Positions 1 to 8,741 of a stretch of DNA of 64,000 bases are shown here, in pieces (the first letter of the stretch is position 1; each line of letters begins with the position of its first letter). The notes under the pieces are model-generated. The model was given only the letters and a program-made list of their open reading frames with translations. It ran no database searches and was not told where the DNA came from. A program made the translations under genes and the position numbers. The DNA comes from Terriglobia bacterium (lineage in GTDB: Bacteria; Acidobacteriota; Terriglobia; Terriglobales; Acidobacteriaceae), in NCBI GenBank assembly GCA_020073665.1, contig JAIQEU010000003.1:248001-312000 (forward strand), in the 5' to 3' direction.

Positions 1-615
1 CGCTGGCAGAGTGAGCGCCACCCGCCGGCTTTCACCCTGATGGGGGGAGACCTCTGCCGGGACCTTCATGCGGAAGACTTCGATGTGGCCATCGTGGGCG
101 CGGTGCAGCCCCCCTTGCTGCCCGCAGTTCTCCAGGCTCTCGAAGCCACGAACTGCCCGGTAGTGTTCGCCGGCGAGGATATCCGGCAGGCGCAGGCGAT
201 GCGGGAGACCCTGCCGCGAATCATGGTTCTGGTGCAGCGCGAAGGCTGGCTGGATGTCCTGGTGCTGTTGGTCTCGGAAGCATTGCGGCGCTGCGAGGCG
301 ATGGCCCGTGCCCGGGCCCTGGAGCAGGCCAATGCGCTGCTGGAGCGCCAGGCGGCCCTGGGTCGCTACATCCTGGAGATGCGGCACACCCTGAACAACG
401 CCCTGACCTCCATCCTGGGCAACGCCGAGCTGTTGCTGCTCGAGCCGCTGGCCTTGGGATCACGGGCGCAGCTTGAAACCGTACGCAACATGGCAGTGCG
501 GATGCACGAAATCCTACAGCGCTTTTCGTCGATCGACAAAGAGCTGAGTGTGCTGGAAAAACATCCGGACGCGGCAGGCACCACCAAGTCTCAAGCCGCG
601 GCAGCCAGCTTCTAG
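1..615 (+). CDS. Partial receiver-like / histidine-box signalling protein (5' end outside window)
   Basis: The frame is open from base 1, so the gene starts upstream; the first internal ATG is at 40. The first part (to about residue 65 from that ATG) alternates hydrophobic strands and helices like a receiver fold. It is followed by an Ala/Leu/Arg-rich helix and a helix containing 'MRHTLNNALTSILGNAELL', with His at bases 385-387. This resembles the phospho-accepting H-box and dimerization helices of histidine kinases. The protein ends about 75 residues later, so no ATP-binding kinase domain follows. It may be a phosphotransfer protein or a degenerate kinase. A cheR-like gene follows 67 bases later on the same strand, suggesting a shared chemotaxis-like or motility signalling unit. 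The H-box similarity is clear to the eye; its function is inference. Confidence 0.65.
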   Translation, partial: RWQSERHPPAFTLMGGDLCRDLHAEDFDVAIVGAVQPPLLPAVLQALEATNCPVVFAGEDIRQAQAMRETLPRIMVLVQREGWLDVLVLLVSEALRRCEAMARARALEQANALLERQAALGRYILEMRHTLNNALTSILGNAELLLLEPLALGSRAQLETVRNMAVRMHEILQRFSSIDKELSVLEKHPDAAGTTKSQAAAASF

Positions 616-682
616 CGGCTGCGAAGAATTTGAGCCCTCCCCTGGACGAGCCAACGTGTGCAAGTAGAGGAGTTGTCGGTCA

Positions 683-1600
683 GTGGACGCGAACCATTCG
701 AAGTGCTTGGATGGTGAGCGGCCGCTGGGCGGTGCGGTTTTGCCAATGAATACGCTCTCCACCAGCGTCCTGGAGCACGAACTGTCCGAACTCCGCCTTA
801 TCCTGGAGCGGCAAGCCGGGGTCTTGCTGGATACTCCCGCGGAAATACTCAGCGACGTCCTGCGGAAGTATCTGCTGAGCAAGCACCAGGGCAGTGTCCA
901 GGACATGCTTAGCCTGTTGCGTTCGTCGGACGCGGAGTGTGAACGTCTGCTGGAACCGCTGCTCGATCCCCAAACCGGTTTTTTCCGCTATCCCCAGGCG
1001 TTCGAAGCGCTGGCCACCCTGGTTCTGCCTGACCTCCAGACTCGCAAGCTGGCCGAGAACCCCCACAGCCTGCGCGTCTGGAGTGCTGGTTGCTCGAGTG
1101 GCGAGGAGGCTTATTCGATTGCCATGTCGGTGTGCGATGCCTTGAACTGCAATGGCGGCGGCTGGAACGTCCGCATCATCGGCAGCGACATTCGCCGTCC
1201 GGCGCTCGAAGTTGCCCAACGCGGCCTTTATCCAGAAAGCGGGTTGCAACAAGTTTCCCGCCAGCGCGTCCAGACCTACTTTGTGCGAGTTGGCCAGCAC
1301 CTTTTGGTGAAGCCTCGGGTGCGAAACCTGGTCACGTTTACACCCATGAATCTGGCCAAGCCTGATTACCTAGGCCGCTTCGACTGCATTTTCTGCATGG
1401 ACGTGCTACCCCATTTCTCCATGTCCCAGAGAGTTGCGCTGACGCAGCGCCTGCACCTGTACCTGGAGCCGGGCGGATATCTGTTCCTGGGTCAGAACGA
1501 GAAGTTGCCTGCGGTAGACGTGGCTTTCCGCCCTCACAAAACTGGAAGTTACACGCTGTACCAGAAGCCCATGGCCGCGGCGGCCGGGCAGGGCCGCTGA
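683..1600 (+). CDS. cheR: CheR-type SAM-dependent protein methyltransferase
   Basis: This is a 305-residue protein of the chemotaxis receptor glutamate methyltransferase family, which methylates receptor glutamates using S-adenosylmethionine in the cytoplasm. Family marks are 'TGFFRYPQAFEAL' near residues 98-110 and the SAM-binding loop 'WSAGCSSGEEAYSIAM' near 133-148, with a Rossmann-like core after it. The usual 'FCRNVLIYF' segment reads 'FCMDVLPHF' here (237-245), so two normally conserved positions differ and activity or target may be altered. The GTG start at 683 has AGGAG at 668-672; an ATG at 746 would give a form 21 residues shorter. The upstream neighbour is the partial His-box protein. 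No cheB or receptor gene is visible, so the substrate is unknown. Confidence 0.85.
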   Translation: MDANHSKCLDGERPLGGAVLPMNTLSTSVLEHELSELRLILERQAGVLLDTPAEILSDVLRKYLLSKHQGSVQDMLSLLRSSDAECERLLEPLLDPQTGFFRYPQAFEALATLVLPDLQTRKLAENPHSLRVWSAGCSSGEEAYSIAMSVCDALNCNGGGWNVRIIGSDIRRPALEVAQRGLYPESGLQQVSRQRVQTYFVRVGQHLLVKPRVRNLVTFTPMNLAKPDYLGRFDCIFCMDVLPHFSMSQRVALTQRLHLYLEPGGYLFLGQNEKLPAVDVAFRPHKTGSYTLYQKPMAAAAGQGR

Positions 1601-1621
1601 AAGCTAATCTCGACGAGTTTC

Positions 1622-2194
1622 TCAGCGGGGCACGGCAGTGCCCCTCAGTATCTTCTGCTCGGGCCCGCCATCTACGCTGGCGAACTCATCCAGCGTGAAC
1701 CCACCGCCCCGAGTCGGGCGCGTCTCGCTCCGGAACTTGACGTGTTTTCCGTCTAATTCGAACTCAGCGTGATAGGCCAGCGTATCGCCCTCGAAACGTC
1801 CAACATACGTCCACTGATCGGGCGAGTCATACCAAAGCGAGTGGTCCCTGTATACCTTTTCTTTCGGATCCCACGTCATGATTTCAATCCCTTCGTAGTT
1901 ATCCCCGGTCCCATGAGACACGAAAGCGTTGACTATGGAACGCCCTTGCGGCCCGATCTGGCCGGTCCAGGTTCCGGTGTTCCGTCCGCCATTCGGGAAA
2001 AGCGCGGATTTCTCGTAAACCTCGGAGTAGCTCCAGTCGCCGACGTAGAAATTCAGGCGATCCAGTTCCGGGCTGCTGACCGAATTTGCAAGGCTACCTG
2101 CGGTTTTGCTGCGGTCCTGACCGGCGATTCGAGCGATTGGCCCCGCAAGAAAGATCGCCACCACGACAATGGAGAAAAGTCGCATTCTAGTCAT
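1622..2194 (-). CDS. Secreted DUF1579-like protein
   Basis: A small protein of about 190 residues with an N-terminal signal peptide ('MTRMRLFSIVVVAIFLAG'), followed by a compact beta-rich region. The motif 'LDRLNFYVGDWSYSEVY' resembles the 'L..l.G.W' opening of DUF1579 and related lipocalin-like secreted proteins. The ATG at 2194 is preferred because AGGAGG lies nine bases upstream; a longer frame to 2230 has no such site. It begins 33 bases after the uvrB stop codon on the same strand and may be co-transcribed, although no functional link is obvious. The biochemical role is unknown. Export to the periplasm or surface is inferred from the signal peptide only. Confidence 0.6.
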   Translation of the reverse strand: MTRMRLFSIVVVAIFLAGPIARIAGQDRSKTAGSLANSVSSPELDRLNFYVGDWSYSEVYEKSALFPNGGRNTGTWTGQIGPQGRSIVNAFVSHGTGDNYEGIEIMTWDPKEKVYRDHSLWYDSPDQWTYVGRFEGDTLAYHAEFELDGKHVKFRSETRPTRGGGFTLDEFASVDGGPEQKILRGTAVPR

Positions 2195-2226
2195 GCGGAG
2201 AATTCCTCCTTTCGATCCGCCGCGCT

Positions 2227-4218
2227 TCACGCGAACAAGAACTCTTTCGTCCTCAACTCCTTGATCGTGTCTCGCAGCTTCGCGGCCTTCTCGAACTCGA
2301 ATCGTTTGGCGGCCTCGCGCATGTCGCTCTCCAGCTTGCCGATGTAGGTGTCCAACTCCTCCTGCGACTTGAACTCTGGTGTGCCTTCGACTTCTCCGCC
2401 GGTCAGATCGGTATAGTCGGCCTCGACAATGCGAGCCAGTGACATTTCCAACGGGCGCACGATGGACTCCGGAGTGATTCCATTGGCATCGTTGTAGGCC
2501 TGCTGGATGGCCCGTCGGCGGTCCGTCTCGCCGATGGCTTTATTCATGGAATCGGTCATGCGGTCGGCGTACAGCACCGCTCGGCCATTCAGGTTGCGGG
2601 CGCAGCGGCCAATGGTCTGGATTAGTGACCCGCTCGACCGCAAGAATCCTTCTTTGTCTGCATCCAGGATGGCTACCAGCGAAACCTCCGGCAGGTCGAG
2701 TCCTTCGCGCAGCAGGTTGATGCCGATGAGCACATCAAACTCGCCCTTGCGCAGATCGCGCAGAATCTTCACCCGCTCCAGGGTTTCAATCTCCGAATGC
2801 ATGTAGCGGCACTTCACCCCCACCTCGCTGTAGTACTCGGCCAGATCCTCGGCCATGCGCTTGGTGAGCGTAGTTACGAGCACGCGTTCGCCCCGCGCCA
2901 CCCGATTGCGAATTTCGTGCAGCAGGTCATCAATCTGGCCTTTGACCGGGCGGATTTCGACCGGGGGATCCACCAGGCCGGTGGGCCGGATGATCTGTTC
3001 CACCACCACGCCCGCCGACTTGGTCAGTTCGTACGGCCCGGGCGTGGCGGAAACGTAGACCATCTGGTTCATGCGATGTTCGAACTCCTCAAACGTTAGC
3101 GGCCGGTTGTCGAGCGCCGAGGGCATGCGAAAGCCATACTCCACCAGGGTTTCCTTGCGCGAGCGGTCGCCGTGATACATGCCGTGCAACTGCGGAACGG
3201 TCTGGTGCGACTCATCGATGAACATCAGGAAGTCTCGCGGAAAATAATCCAGCAGGGTCGGCGGAGGCTCCCCCGGCAGGCGGCCGGTGAAATGCCGCGA
3301 ATAATTTTCGATGCCATGGCAGTAGCCCATGGACTTGATCATCTCCAGGTCGAACATGGTGCGCTGGTGAATGCGTTGTGATTCGACCAGGCGGCCCTGC
3401 TTTTCCAGTTCCACTTCCCACCAGGCGAGTTCTTCCTTGATGGAGTGCACCGCGTGGTCGCGAGTCTCAGGCTTCATCACGTAGTGGGTCTTGGGATAGA
3501 TAGGCAGGCGCACGTATTTCTGCTTTACCGTGCCGAACAGGGGATCGATCTGCGAGAGTGATTCGATCTCGTCGCCCCAGAGTTCCACGCGGTAGGCCAT
3601 GTCGTCATAGGTGGGGAAGATCTCGATCACGTCGCCACGTACCCGAAACGTGCCGCGGCGGAAGTCGCCATCGGTACGCTCGTAGAGAATATCCACCAGC
3701 TTGCGGGTAATGTCCTCACGCTTGATCTTCTGGCCTTTTTCCAGGAAAAGCAGCATGCCGTAGTAGGCTTCCGGCGATCCCAAGCCGTAAATGCAGCTCA
3801 CCGAAGACACGATCAGGACGTCGCGCCGCTCAAACAGCGAGCGCGTGGCCGAAAGCCGCAGCTTGTCCAGTTCATCATTGATCGTGGACTCTTTCTCGAT
3901 GTAGAGATCGGCCGCAGGCACGTAGGCTTCGGGTTGGTAATAGTCATAATAGGAGACAAAGTATTCCACCGCGTTGTGCGGGAAAAAGCTCTTGAACTCG
4001 TGGTAAAGCTGTGCGGCCAGGGTCTTGTTGTGGGCCATCACAATCGTCGGCCGGTTGGCCAGCTCAATGACTTTGGCCATGGTATAGGTCTTGCCCGAGC
4101 CGGTCACGCCCAGCAGGACCTGGTGCTGCTCGCGGTCGAAGATACCCTTGGCCAGGGACTGGATCGCCTGGGCCTGGTCACCCTGCGGCTTGTAGGTGCT
4201 GACTAGCTTGAAGTCCAT
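2227..4218 (-). CDS. uvrB: UvrABC excinuclease subunit B
   Basis: UvrB is the damage-verifying helicase-like subunit of nucleotide excision repair. It receives DNA from UvrA and recruits UvrC for incision. The 663-residue length is typical. The protein opens with '[19 protein letters not shown]', has Walker A 'GVTGSGKT' (37-44), the hairpin region '[14 protein letters not shown]' that clamps DNA, the Q/R-rich helicase motif 'QTIGRCARN', and a C-terminal UVR domain (about the last 40 residues) that contacts UvrC. An in-frame extension to 4335 has no family similarity and is rejected. No strong Shine-Dalgarno precedes the ATG. uvrA and uvrC are not in the window. A SOS box was not recognised upstream. 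Confidence 0.97.
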   Translation of the reverse strand: MDFKLVSTYKPQGDQAQAIQSLAKGIFDREQHQVLLGVTGSGKTYTMAKVIELANRPTIVMAHNKTLAAQLYHEFKSFFPHNAVEYFVSYYDYYQPEAYVPAADLYIEKESTINDELDKLRLSATRSLFERRDVLIVSSVSCIYGLGSPEAYYGMLLFLEKGQKIKREDITRKLVDILYERTDGDFRRGTFRVRGDVIEIFPTYDDMAYRVELWGDEIESLSQIDPLFGTVKQKYVRLPIYPKTHYVMKPETRDHAVHSIKEELAWWEVELEKQGRLVESQRIHQRTMFDLEMIKSMGYCHGIENYSRHFTGRLPGEPPPTLLDYFPRDFLMFIDESHQTVPQLHGMYHGDRSRKETLVEYGFRMPSALDNRPLTFEEFEHRMNQMVYVSATPGPYELTKSAGVVVEQIIRPTGLVDPPVEIRPVKGQIDDLLHEIRNRVARGERVLVTTLTKRMAEDLAEYYSEVGVKCRYMHSEIETLERVKILRDLRKGEFDVLIGINLLREGLDLPEVSLVAILDADKEGFLRSSGSLIQTIGRCARNLNGRAVLYADRMTDSMNKAIGETDRRRAIQQAYNDANGITPESIVRPLEMSLARIVEADYTDLTGGEVEGTPEFKSQEELDTYIGKLESDMREAAKRFEFEKAAKLRDTIKELRTKEFLFA

Positions 4219-4423
4219 AAAACAGCTCTTAGCCTTTAGCTCCTGGCCCTCATATGTCCACGTAGGCACGGCTGCCCTTCGGCTTCGCTCAAGGCAGGCT
4301 CTCGCCTGGCCGTCTGGCAGAAATAATGCCCCCACCCCTCACAGAACAGCATTTCTGCGAGTGGGCATCTCATGATTATATCGCGGTCGGGAAGAGCCGA
4401 ATTGGCGGCGGAGAAGCGTTCTA

Positions 4424-4461
4424 AAGCAAAACGGCGCGGAGATTAAAATGTCTCCGCGCCG
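4424..4461 (-). terminator. Rho-independent terminator downstream of the receiver-TonB gene
   Basis: A perfect 11-base-pair stem (CGGCGCGGAGA at 4432-4442, its complement at 4451-4461) with an 8-base loop is followed on the minus strand by a T-rich stretch (A-rich at 4424-4431 on the plus strand). It lies 22 bases after the stop of the 4484-6376 gene and should end transcripts coming from the two receiver-TonB genes. Confidence 0.85.
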
Positions 4462-4483
4462 CGTGAACAGGTTGGCTGATGAA

Positions 4484-6376
4484 CTACGGCAGCTTGAAGT
4501 TGACCGTGATCTGCGTCTGAATTTCGATGGGTTCCCCATTCAGGTAATAGGGCTTGTACTTCCATTGGCGGACCGCATCCATGGCGGCGCGGGCCAGAAT
4601 ACCGTCGCCACTGACGGCTTTGAGGTTGGTTACGCTTCCATCTTTGCCGATAGTCGCTTGCAACTGCACCGCTCCCTGTACGCGCATCTGCATGGCCTGC
4701 TCTGGGTAAGCGGGTTGCACCCTCTTGGACAACAAACCCTGCGAAACGCCTTGGGAAACCCGCACGGTTTGTGGAGCAATCGCTTTGGGTACGCTCACCG
4801 GCGCGCTACTGACGAGGCCAGAGATGGTCTTCTCGTCCGAGTTCGAGCCAATCCCCAGAGCTTCCGGAGCAGCGGGCTGGGGTGTTTCTGCGGCGGCGGG
4901 CTGCGTCGTCCGCTGGGCGGAGACTTCATTCTTTACAACCAGGGGCTCCTGCGCTGCTTGCCTCACGATGACTTCCGGTTCCTTGGCTGCGGACGTAGCC
5001 CCGGCAGCAGGTGCAATTTTGGTTGCTGGAGACGGCTTGGTGCTGGCTGAGGACGCGCCATGCTGCGGTTGCGTCGGGGCCTCAACGACTTCTGAAGGTG
5101 ATCCCTGGGCCGAGCCTGCCGGTTCCTGGCTTGATGTGCCAGGCTGCTGCCCTGCGAGTGCCGGGGCCTGTTGCGTGGCCGGAGCCACCTGCTTCATCGC
5201 GCTCGATGGCGTACCCGTCGAGTGCATCTTGGTCCATCCGAAATAGCCGGCTGAAATGATCAGAACGGCCGCCACCACCAGGAACAGCTTGTTCTTGCCG
5301 CCACCTTCTTCCGGGACTTCTTCGTGGTCTTTCACCGAGTACGCCGAGAATGTCGGCGGCTCAATTACGGGTGGAGCCGCGGGAATGGTGACCACTTTCT
5401 TCGTCGCTGGTTCCGATGGGCTTTCGATCCCAACTGCTTCGACCGGTGCAGCAGTCGGGGTCACAGCGACCGGCACCGCCGGAAACGGTTTCACGGTAGG
5501 CCGTACTGCCTCTTTTTCCTTGGCTGGAGCGGTTGCAGTCGCCGCACTTGAGCTGGATCCCTCATGGGCGCTCGATGAGTTGCCCTCTTCGGCAGCGTCG
5601 GTCTGGCTGGAGACGGTCGGCTTATGGGCGGCTTCCTCAGCTCGCCGCAGCGCCGATGCCATGGGTTCGGAAAGCGGTTTGGATACCGGTTGCCACGGAT
5701 ATTCTTTCGAACTGCCCGCCGGCGCCCGGTGGGGCTGGCCAACCGGAGATACGGGATCGGGCATGGATTCGAGCAGCGCCGCCTCGGTTGAATCAGGCGC
5801 TGGACTCGGATCACTTTCCACTTCAAATCCTGATTTCGTGGCCACTGGAACTTCGGTCGCCGGCGGCGCCTTGGGCGAGGAGAATGACGGAGTACCTTTC
5901 AGCGCTGGCGTCAACGGCGCAAACGGACGTGCCGGACTGGGCGTAGTGGCTGTATGTGTCGGATGATCCTGCGAAACCGCGGTGCTGCCGGCTGGTTTGG
6001 CGGAATCCGCCTTGCGCAGCAGTCCGCGAGCCACGCGCAGCGTGCCCTTCGACTGTTCCACATTGATGGGCTTGGTTAGAACCAGGTTGGCGCCGATGCG
6101 GAATGCTTTTGCGACTCCCGCCTGCCCCTCGACGACGGCTACGGAAAGCGAACTCTGATTGGTCCCTGAATTACGCGCGCTCTTGAACAGCAGGGCTGCG
6201 TTCTGCTCGTTGTCACAGTCCACCACGATGGCATCGAAATGTTGTGCCATCAGCTTCTTGACCGCGGCAAACGGCTCATTGCAAGGTTCAACCGTAAAGT
6301 CCAGCTCGGTCAATACTTGCGTCACTACACGAGCTGTCTTGTCGTCGGGGCAGAACAGTAACGCTTGGTAACTCAT
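4484..6376 (-). CDS. Receiver-like / transmembrane / TonB C-terminal fusion protein (paralogue 1)
   Basis: 630 residues. Residues 1-122 form a receiver-like domain: acidic pair D11-D12, β3 Asp53 in 'AIVVDCDNEQ', and Lys102 in 'LVLTKPIN'. The conserved Thr/Ser at the end of β4 is Glu83. A 240-residue Pro/Ala/Ser-rich cytoplasmic linker leads to one transmembrane helix (363-381). A second Pro/Ala/Gln-rich segment, presumably periplasmic, follows, and then a TonB C-terminal domain (about 553-630; 'VQPAYPEQAMQM', 'AVRQWKYKPYYLNGEP'). The topology matches TonB energy transducers, with a signalling module added on the cytoplasmic side. The next gene upstream (6500-7993) is a paralogue with the same layout, about 120 bases away. 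No ExbB/ExbD genes are nearby. The function (energising or signalling to an outer-membrane partner) is inference. Confidence 0.85.
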   Translation of the reverse strand: MSYQALLFCPDDKTARVVTQVLTELDFTVEPCNEPFAAVKKLMAQHFDAIVVDCDNEQNAALLFKSARNSGTNQSSLSVAVVEGQAGVAKAFRIGANLVLTKPINVEQSKGTLRVARGLLRKADSAKPAGSTAVSQDHPTHTATTPSPARPFAPLTPALKGTPSFSSPKAPPATEVPVATKSGFEVESDPSPAPDSTEAALLESMPDPVSPVGQPHRAPAGSSKEYPWQPVSKPLSEPMASALRRAEEAAHKPTVSSQTDAAEEGNSSSAHEGSSSSAATATAPAKEKEAVRPTVKPFPAVPVAVTPTAAPVEAVGIESPSEPATKKVVTIPAAPPVIEPPTFSAYSVKDHEEVPEEGGGKNKLFLVVAAVLIISAGYFGWTKMHSTGTPSSAMKQVAPATQQAPALAGQQPGTSSQEPAGSAQGSPSEVVEAPTQPQHGASSASTKPSPATKIAPAAGATSAAKEPEVIVRQAAQEPLVVKNEVSAQRTTQPAAAETPQPAAPEALGIGSNSDEKTISGLVSSAPVSVPKAIAPQTVRVSQGVSQGLLSKRVQPAYPEQAMQMRVQGAVQLQATIGKDGSVTNLKAVSGDGILARAAMDAVRQWKYKPYYLNGEPIEIQTQITVNFKLP

Positions 6377-6499
6377 ACGAGCTCATCGTAGGTACACTCG
6401 TTAGCCCCAGCAAGTTACGTAGGTAATTGGCAAACTCGGAAACAGCGGAATTTCCGACGGGTTTTCCGGCCAGTTGCGCCCTGGCTGCCAGCGCAATCG

Positions 6500-7993
6500 C
6501 TATCGGCGTGCCGGAGGGACAAACTTCAGTGAGACTTTCGTTTGGAAGGCGGTGGGCTGCCCGTTCTGATAGTAAGTTTCGTAGCGCCACTGCCTGACGG
6601 CTCCCACGGCCGCGGACGCGAACGCAGGATTGCCGCTCAAAACTTTTGCCGAGTCAACGGTTCCGTCGCGGTTGACCATGGTCAGCACCACGACTTCGCC
6701 CTTCAAGCCTTTGCGGCGCGCAGCCTCGGGATAGGTGGGACGCACGCGGTGGGTGACGTGCTCGTCAGCGGTTTCTTCCGCGACGTCCACCGGTTCGCTG
6801 TCGCTATCGGGCTTGTCGGTGGCCACCGGGTTTACCGGTGAAGTTGTGGCCGAGGCTGATTTGTTTGCCGCTGCGTCTCCGGAGAAACCTTGGGCCGGCG
6901 CGGCAGCAGCTGGAGCAAAGCCGTCGGGCACCGGACTGGCTGCCGGGGTGCTGGCCGAGGCATTCGGGTTAGGGGCCGGAGCACTGGCCGGTATCGCCGC
7001 CGGTTTCACTGCCGCTCGCGGCTGCACTGGAGCCGGAGTAGCAACTGGCTGCGATGCTGGCGCCCTTCCCGTGAGTCGCGATTGCAGGTTGTTGTACTGC
7101 GAAAGAACCGCAGCCCGGAATCCTGGCTCCATGGTCCATGCCGCATAGAAACCGCCAGCGATCAGAAGCAACCCGACCACGGCCAGCAGGCCCGAACGCG
7201 CTTTGCGCGGTTCCCGTTTCTCGATCATGCCAAACGTAGGCGCAGCGTGGCTTACCGCAGCGCCGTCGCTTTCGAAGGCGCGTGCTTTCAAACGCGTTGC
7301 CTTGGGCGCGGTGAACTGCTCGGTGAGCTGATTGATGTTGGTTTGCGCAGTCGAAAACAGGGTGCGCTTCGGCGTTGCCGGAACTGGGCTTGGCGAAGTC
7401 TCGCCCGCATGAGTTCCTGGGGCAGCAGCGGCGCTTGCCTGTGGTGCGGCTGTGGCATGCGGTTGCGCGGCGGCCGGTTTCGGCGCGGAAGGCGGAATCG
7501 CTGGACGCGCAGGGGCGGAAGGATCCTCGCCCATCTTTTGGACGCTGCCGGTGGTCGATGAAAGCGTGCTTGCAGACGTGCTTCCTTGCGCTGCCGCAGC
7601 CGCCAAGGTCTTGCTCTCCGGCGCTGTCTTACGCCGCATCGCGATGGCGTTGCGAATGGTGCCTCGGGCCTGCTCGAGCGAGACCGGCTTGGTCAGAACC
7701 AGGCTGGCGCCCAGACGAAACGCATTGGGTACTCCGCCCTTGCCGTCCACAATGGCAATGGTGATGGCGCCCTGGTTGGCGCTCGAACTCCTGACCGTAT
7801 TGAATACCTGGGTGGCGCTCTTTTCGTTGTCGCAGTCGACCAGGACCGCGTCGTAGTGCTGGCTGGACAGGCGCTTTACCGCCAAAGAAGCTTCGTGGAA
7901 GTGCTCAAAGCAGACCTCCAGCTCACCCATGACCTGGGTGACCGCGTCGAATGCCTTCTCGTCGGTACAAAGAAGGAATGCACGTGTGGGCAT
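6500..7993 (-). CDS. Receiver-like / transmembrane / TonB C-terminal fusion protein (paralogue 2)
   Basis: 497 residues, the same architecture as its downstream neighbour. The receiver-like domain (1-120) has Asp53 in 'AVLVDCDNEKSA', Asp83 replacing the switch Thr/Ser, and Lys102 in 'LVLTKPVS'. These are the same three positions as in paralogue 1 and in the PilZ protein at 31194. An Ala/Pro-rich linker precedes a transmembrane helix (267-287). A shorter periplasmic linker and a TonB C-terminal domain (about 418-494; 'VRPTYPEAARRKGLKGEV', 'AVRQWRYETYYQNGQP') follow. The tandem pair probably arose by gene duplication and has diverged strongly in the linkers. The protein ends with 'KFVPPARR'. 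Function is unproven. The degenerate switch residue suggests either non-canonical phosphorylation or a purely structural input domain. Confidence 0.85.
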   Translation of the reverse strand: MPTRAFLLCTDEKAFDAVTQVMGELEVCFEHFHEASLAVKRLSSQHYDAVLVDCDNEKSATQVFNTVRSSSANQGAITIAIVDGKGGVPNAFRLGASLVLTKPVSLEQARGTIRNAIAMRRKTAPESKTLAAAAAQGSTSASTLSSTTGSVQKMGEDPSAPARPAIPPSAPKPAAAQPHATAAPQASAAAAPGTHAGETSPSPVPATPKRTLFSTAQTNINQLTEQFTAPKATRLKARAFESDGAAVSHAAPTFGMIEKREPRKARSGLLAVVGLLLIAGGFYAAWTMEPGFRAAVLSQYNNLQSRLTGRAPASQPVATPAPVQPRAAVKPAAIPASAPAPNPNASASTPAASPVPDGFAPAAAAPAQGFSGDAAANKSASATTSPVNPVATDKPDSDSEPVDVAEETADEHVTHRVRPTYPEAARRKGLKGEVVVLTMVNRDGTVDSAKVLSGNPAFASAAVGAVRQWRYETYYQNGQPTAFQTKVSLKFVPPARR

Positions 7994-8108
7994 GCCGCAT
8001 GCTAGGCCGCGGAATCACCCTGATTCAAGTTACGGTAGTAAGCAAGGATCTACCCGGAAATCCAGGCCGGTCATGGACCTACAGTGCCTTGGGTTCGGCG
8101 CAGGTACA

Positions 8109-8741
8109 ATGGCGGCCATGCGGGTGCCGGCCTGGCTCAAAATCGGGTGGACGGTGTGGGTGCTCGCCTGGGCGCCCGTTTACTGGAAGCAGTACGGTGC
8201 GCAGAATTTCCTGTTTTTTTGCGATCTGGGGAACCTCTTGCTGGTGGCCGGACTGTGGCTGGAGAGTTCGCTGATTTTCTCCTGGCAAGCGACCGGCCTG
8301 CTGCTCTTCCAGACCCTCTATACGATTGACCTCGCCGGGGCAGTAGTTAGCGGCAAGCACCTCATCGGCGGCACGGAATACATGTTCGACGCCAGCTTGC
8401 CCTTATTCGTCCGCCTTCTGAGCTTGTTCCACGTGGCCATGCCCCCTTTGCTGCTGTGGGCGATCCGGCGCCTGGGCTACGATGATCGGGGATGGAAATA
8501 CCAGACGCTCACCTCCTGGGTGGTCGTGCCTATCAACTATTTCTGGCGCCCGGAATACGATGTGAATTGGGCGCGGGGACCGTTTTTCCGTGAGCAGCAC
8601 GTGGTTCCAGGGCTGGTTTACCTGGCGGCATATCTGGTGGTCGTTCCGCTCGCGGTTTACTGGCCGTCACACTTGGCGTTGCAGTGGTGGACAAAACGGT
8701 GGCCGCTTACCGGCTCACTGCCTGGCCCGGGCATCAGCTAA
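8109..8741 (+). CDS. Multi-pass membrane protein of unknown function
   Basis: About 210 residues, dominated by hydrophobic helices: roughly six segments, including 'IGWTVWVLAWAPVYW', 'FLFFCDLGNLLLVAGLWL', 'SWQATGLLLFQTLYTIDLAG', 'LFVRLLSLFHVAMPPLLLWA' and a C-terminal 'LVYLAAYLVVVPLAVYW'. I do not recognise the family. Conserved-looking Trp/Tyr/His residues (for example 'NYFWRPEYDVNWARGPFF') face a loop near residues 140-160 and could form an active or binding site. The ATG at 8109 (or 8118) is chosen because upstream codons read through the promoter side of the divergent 6500-7993 gene. The 3' end overlaps the convergent peptidase gene by 27 bases. Confidence 0.6.
   Translation: MAAMRVPAWLKIGWTVWVLAWAPVYWKQYGAQNFLFFCDLGNLLLVAGLWLESSLIFSWQATGLLLFQTLYTIDLAGAVVSGKHLIGGTEYMFDASLPLFVRLLSLFHVAMPPLLLWAIRRLGYDDRGWKYQTLTSWVVVPINYFWRPEYDVNWARGPFFREQHVVPGLVYLAAYLVVVPLAVYWPSHLALQWWTKRWPLTGSLPGPGIS

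Noticed and set aside
4262-4320. REP-like repeat before uvrB
   Set aside because: A short inverted repeat (CTGCC...GGCAG) is present, but I could not find a second copy in the window by eye; a genome-wide search would be needed.
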